Assembly (NCBI RefSeq): GCF_035515275.1 | Contig: NZ_DATJBQ010000015.1 | Location: 1-30,908 of the forward strand | Direction of reading: 5' to 3' | Length of the DNA stretch: 30,908 nucleotides | From: Pusillimonas sp035515275 | GTDB taxonomy: Bacteria > Pseudomonadota > Gammaproteobacteria > Burkholderiales > Burkholderiaceae_B | In this document: in pieces, positions 30,651 through 30,908 of the stretch | Layout of the letters: each line of letters starts with the position of its first letter | How positions within the stretch are numbered: the first letter of the stretch is position 1 | Program-made: the position numbers and the translations under genes | The notes under the pieces: model-generated | The model's database searches: none | What the model was told of the DNA's origin: nothing | What the model saw: the letters and a program-made list of their open reading frames with translations, nothing else

Positions 30651-30908
30651 AACGTTTCTCGGGCGTCAGGCCCCACGCGTGAAGGCCTCCTGCCGAGATA
30701 TCGGGATCAGCGGGCTCCATTCCCGGCAATTTATCGAAGGCCGACGCCGACCCCACCAACCACAGAGTGCCTGTTTGCGGCTCACACAGACGCGTGCTCA
30801 GCTGGTCGAGGCGTACCAGCAGCTCGTTCGCATGCCGCCGATCAAACGGAGCCGCATCAAAAAGTTCTTTGCGCCAATTATCGATATTGCGTATGTCTGG
30901 CGCATTCC
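30610..30908 (-). CDS. Unidentified gene, C-terminal part (5' partial)
   Basis: On the minus strand a frame is open from the window edge to the TAA at 30610-30612, giving 99 residues (NAPDIRNIDNWRKELFDAAP near the visible start, then HANELLVRLDQL, GTLWLVGSASAFDKLPG and HAWGLTPEKRFKICAG). Codon use looks like real coding. I do not recognise the family. It ends inside the 3' end of the GtrA gene, 41 bases overlapping. The context, next to GtrA and a deacetylase, would suit a glycan or lipid glycosylation gene, but this is only association. Confidence 0.6.
   Translation of the reverse strand, partial: NAPDIRNIDNWRKELFDAAPFDRRHANELLVRLDQLSTRLCEPQTGTLWLVGSASAFDKLPGMEPADPDISAGGLHAWGLTPEKRFKICAGTPKIALE

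Overview
The window looks like a chromosomal segment of a betaproteobacterium, most likely Alcaligenaceae (Burkholderiales). The reasons are a soluble NAD-linked formate dehydrogenase operon in the order known from Cupriavidus (G-B-A-C-D), a large share of aromatic/acyl-CoA catabolic genes, high GC content with frequent GTG/TTG starts, and a YcaD-like MFS carrier next to bioB. The placement is inferred from gene content only.

Layout. (1) 1-4223: the end of a carbohydrate-type ABC transporter operon (solute-binding protein cut by the window edge, ATPase, two permeases), closed by a one-domain ModE-type DNA-binding protein. (2) 4269-11529: a catabolic island. A MarR regulator is divergent from a CouO-like amidohydrolase. 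Facing them is a minus-strand operon (FAD aromatic-CoA monooxygenase, beta-keto acid cleavage enzyme, cupin, periplasmic ligand-binding protein, acyl-CoA thioesterase) driven from a promoter region shared with a LysR regulator. The substrate cannot be read from the sequence. (3) 11727-15442: biotin synthase, an MFS transporter, a peroxiredoxin and a small secreted protein of unknown function. (4) 15536-20358: molybdenum cofactor synthesis, with moaC-moaD-moaE-moaB-moeA on plus and moaA-mobA on minus, converging. (5) 20374-27780: a ModE-HTH/PBP-like regulator (FdsR type) divergent from fdsG-fdsB-fdsA-fdsC(fdhD)-fdsD. Regions 4 and 5 together encode a Mo-dependent formate dehydrogenase, most of the pathway for its bis-MGD cofactor, the sulfuration factor and the regulator; only the MoaD-activating enzyme MoeB is not seen. 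(6) 27781-28434: about 650 bases without a credible gene but full of structure: a terminator-like hairpin, a perfect 25-bp inverted repeat, three 13-nt tandem repeats and a fold-back of about 215 nt with two internal hairpins. (7) 28435-30908: universal stress protein, DUF442/TIGR01244 protein, a YdjC/ChbG-HpnK family deacetylase back to back with a GtrA-family membrane protein, and the C-terminal end of an unidentified gene.

The parts I rate most worth a second look are the structured region behind the fds operon, where every mispair in the main paired arms would be a G.U pair in a plus-strand RNA; the catabolic island, whose beta-keto acid cleavage enzyme lacks one of the usual zinc-ligand histidines; and the two separate ModE-type regulators with candidate dyad operators.
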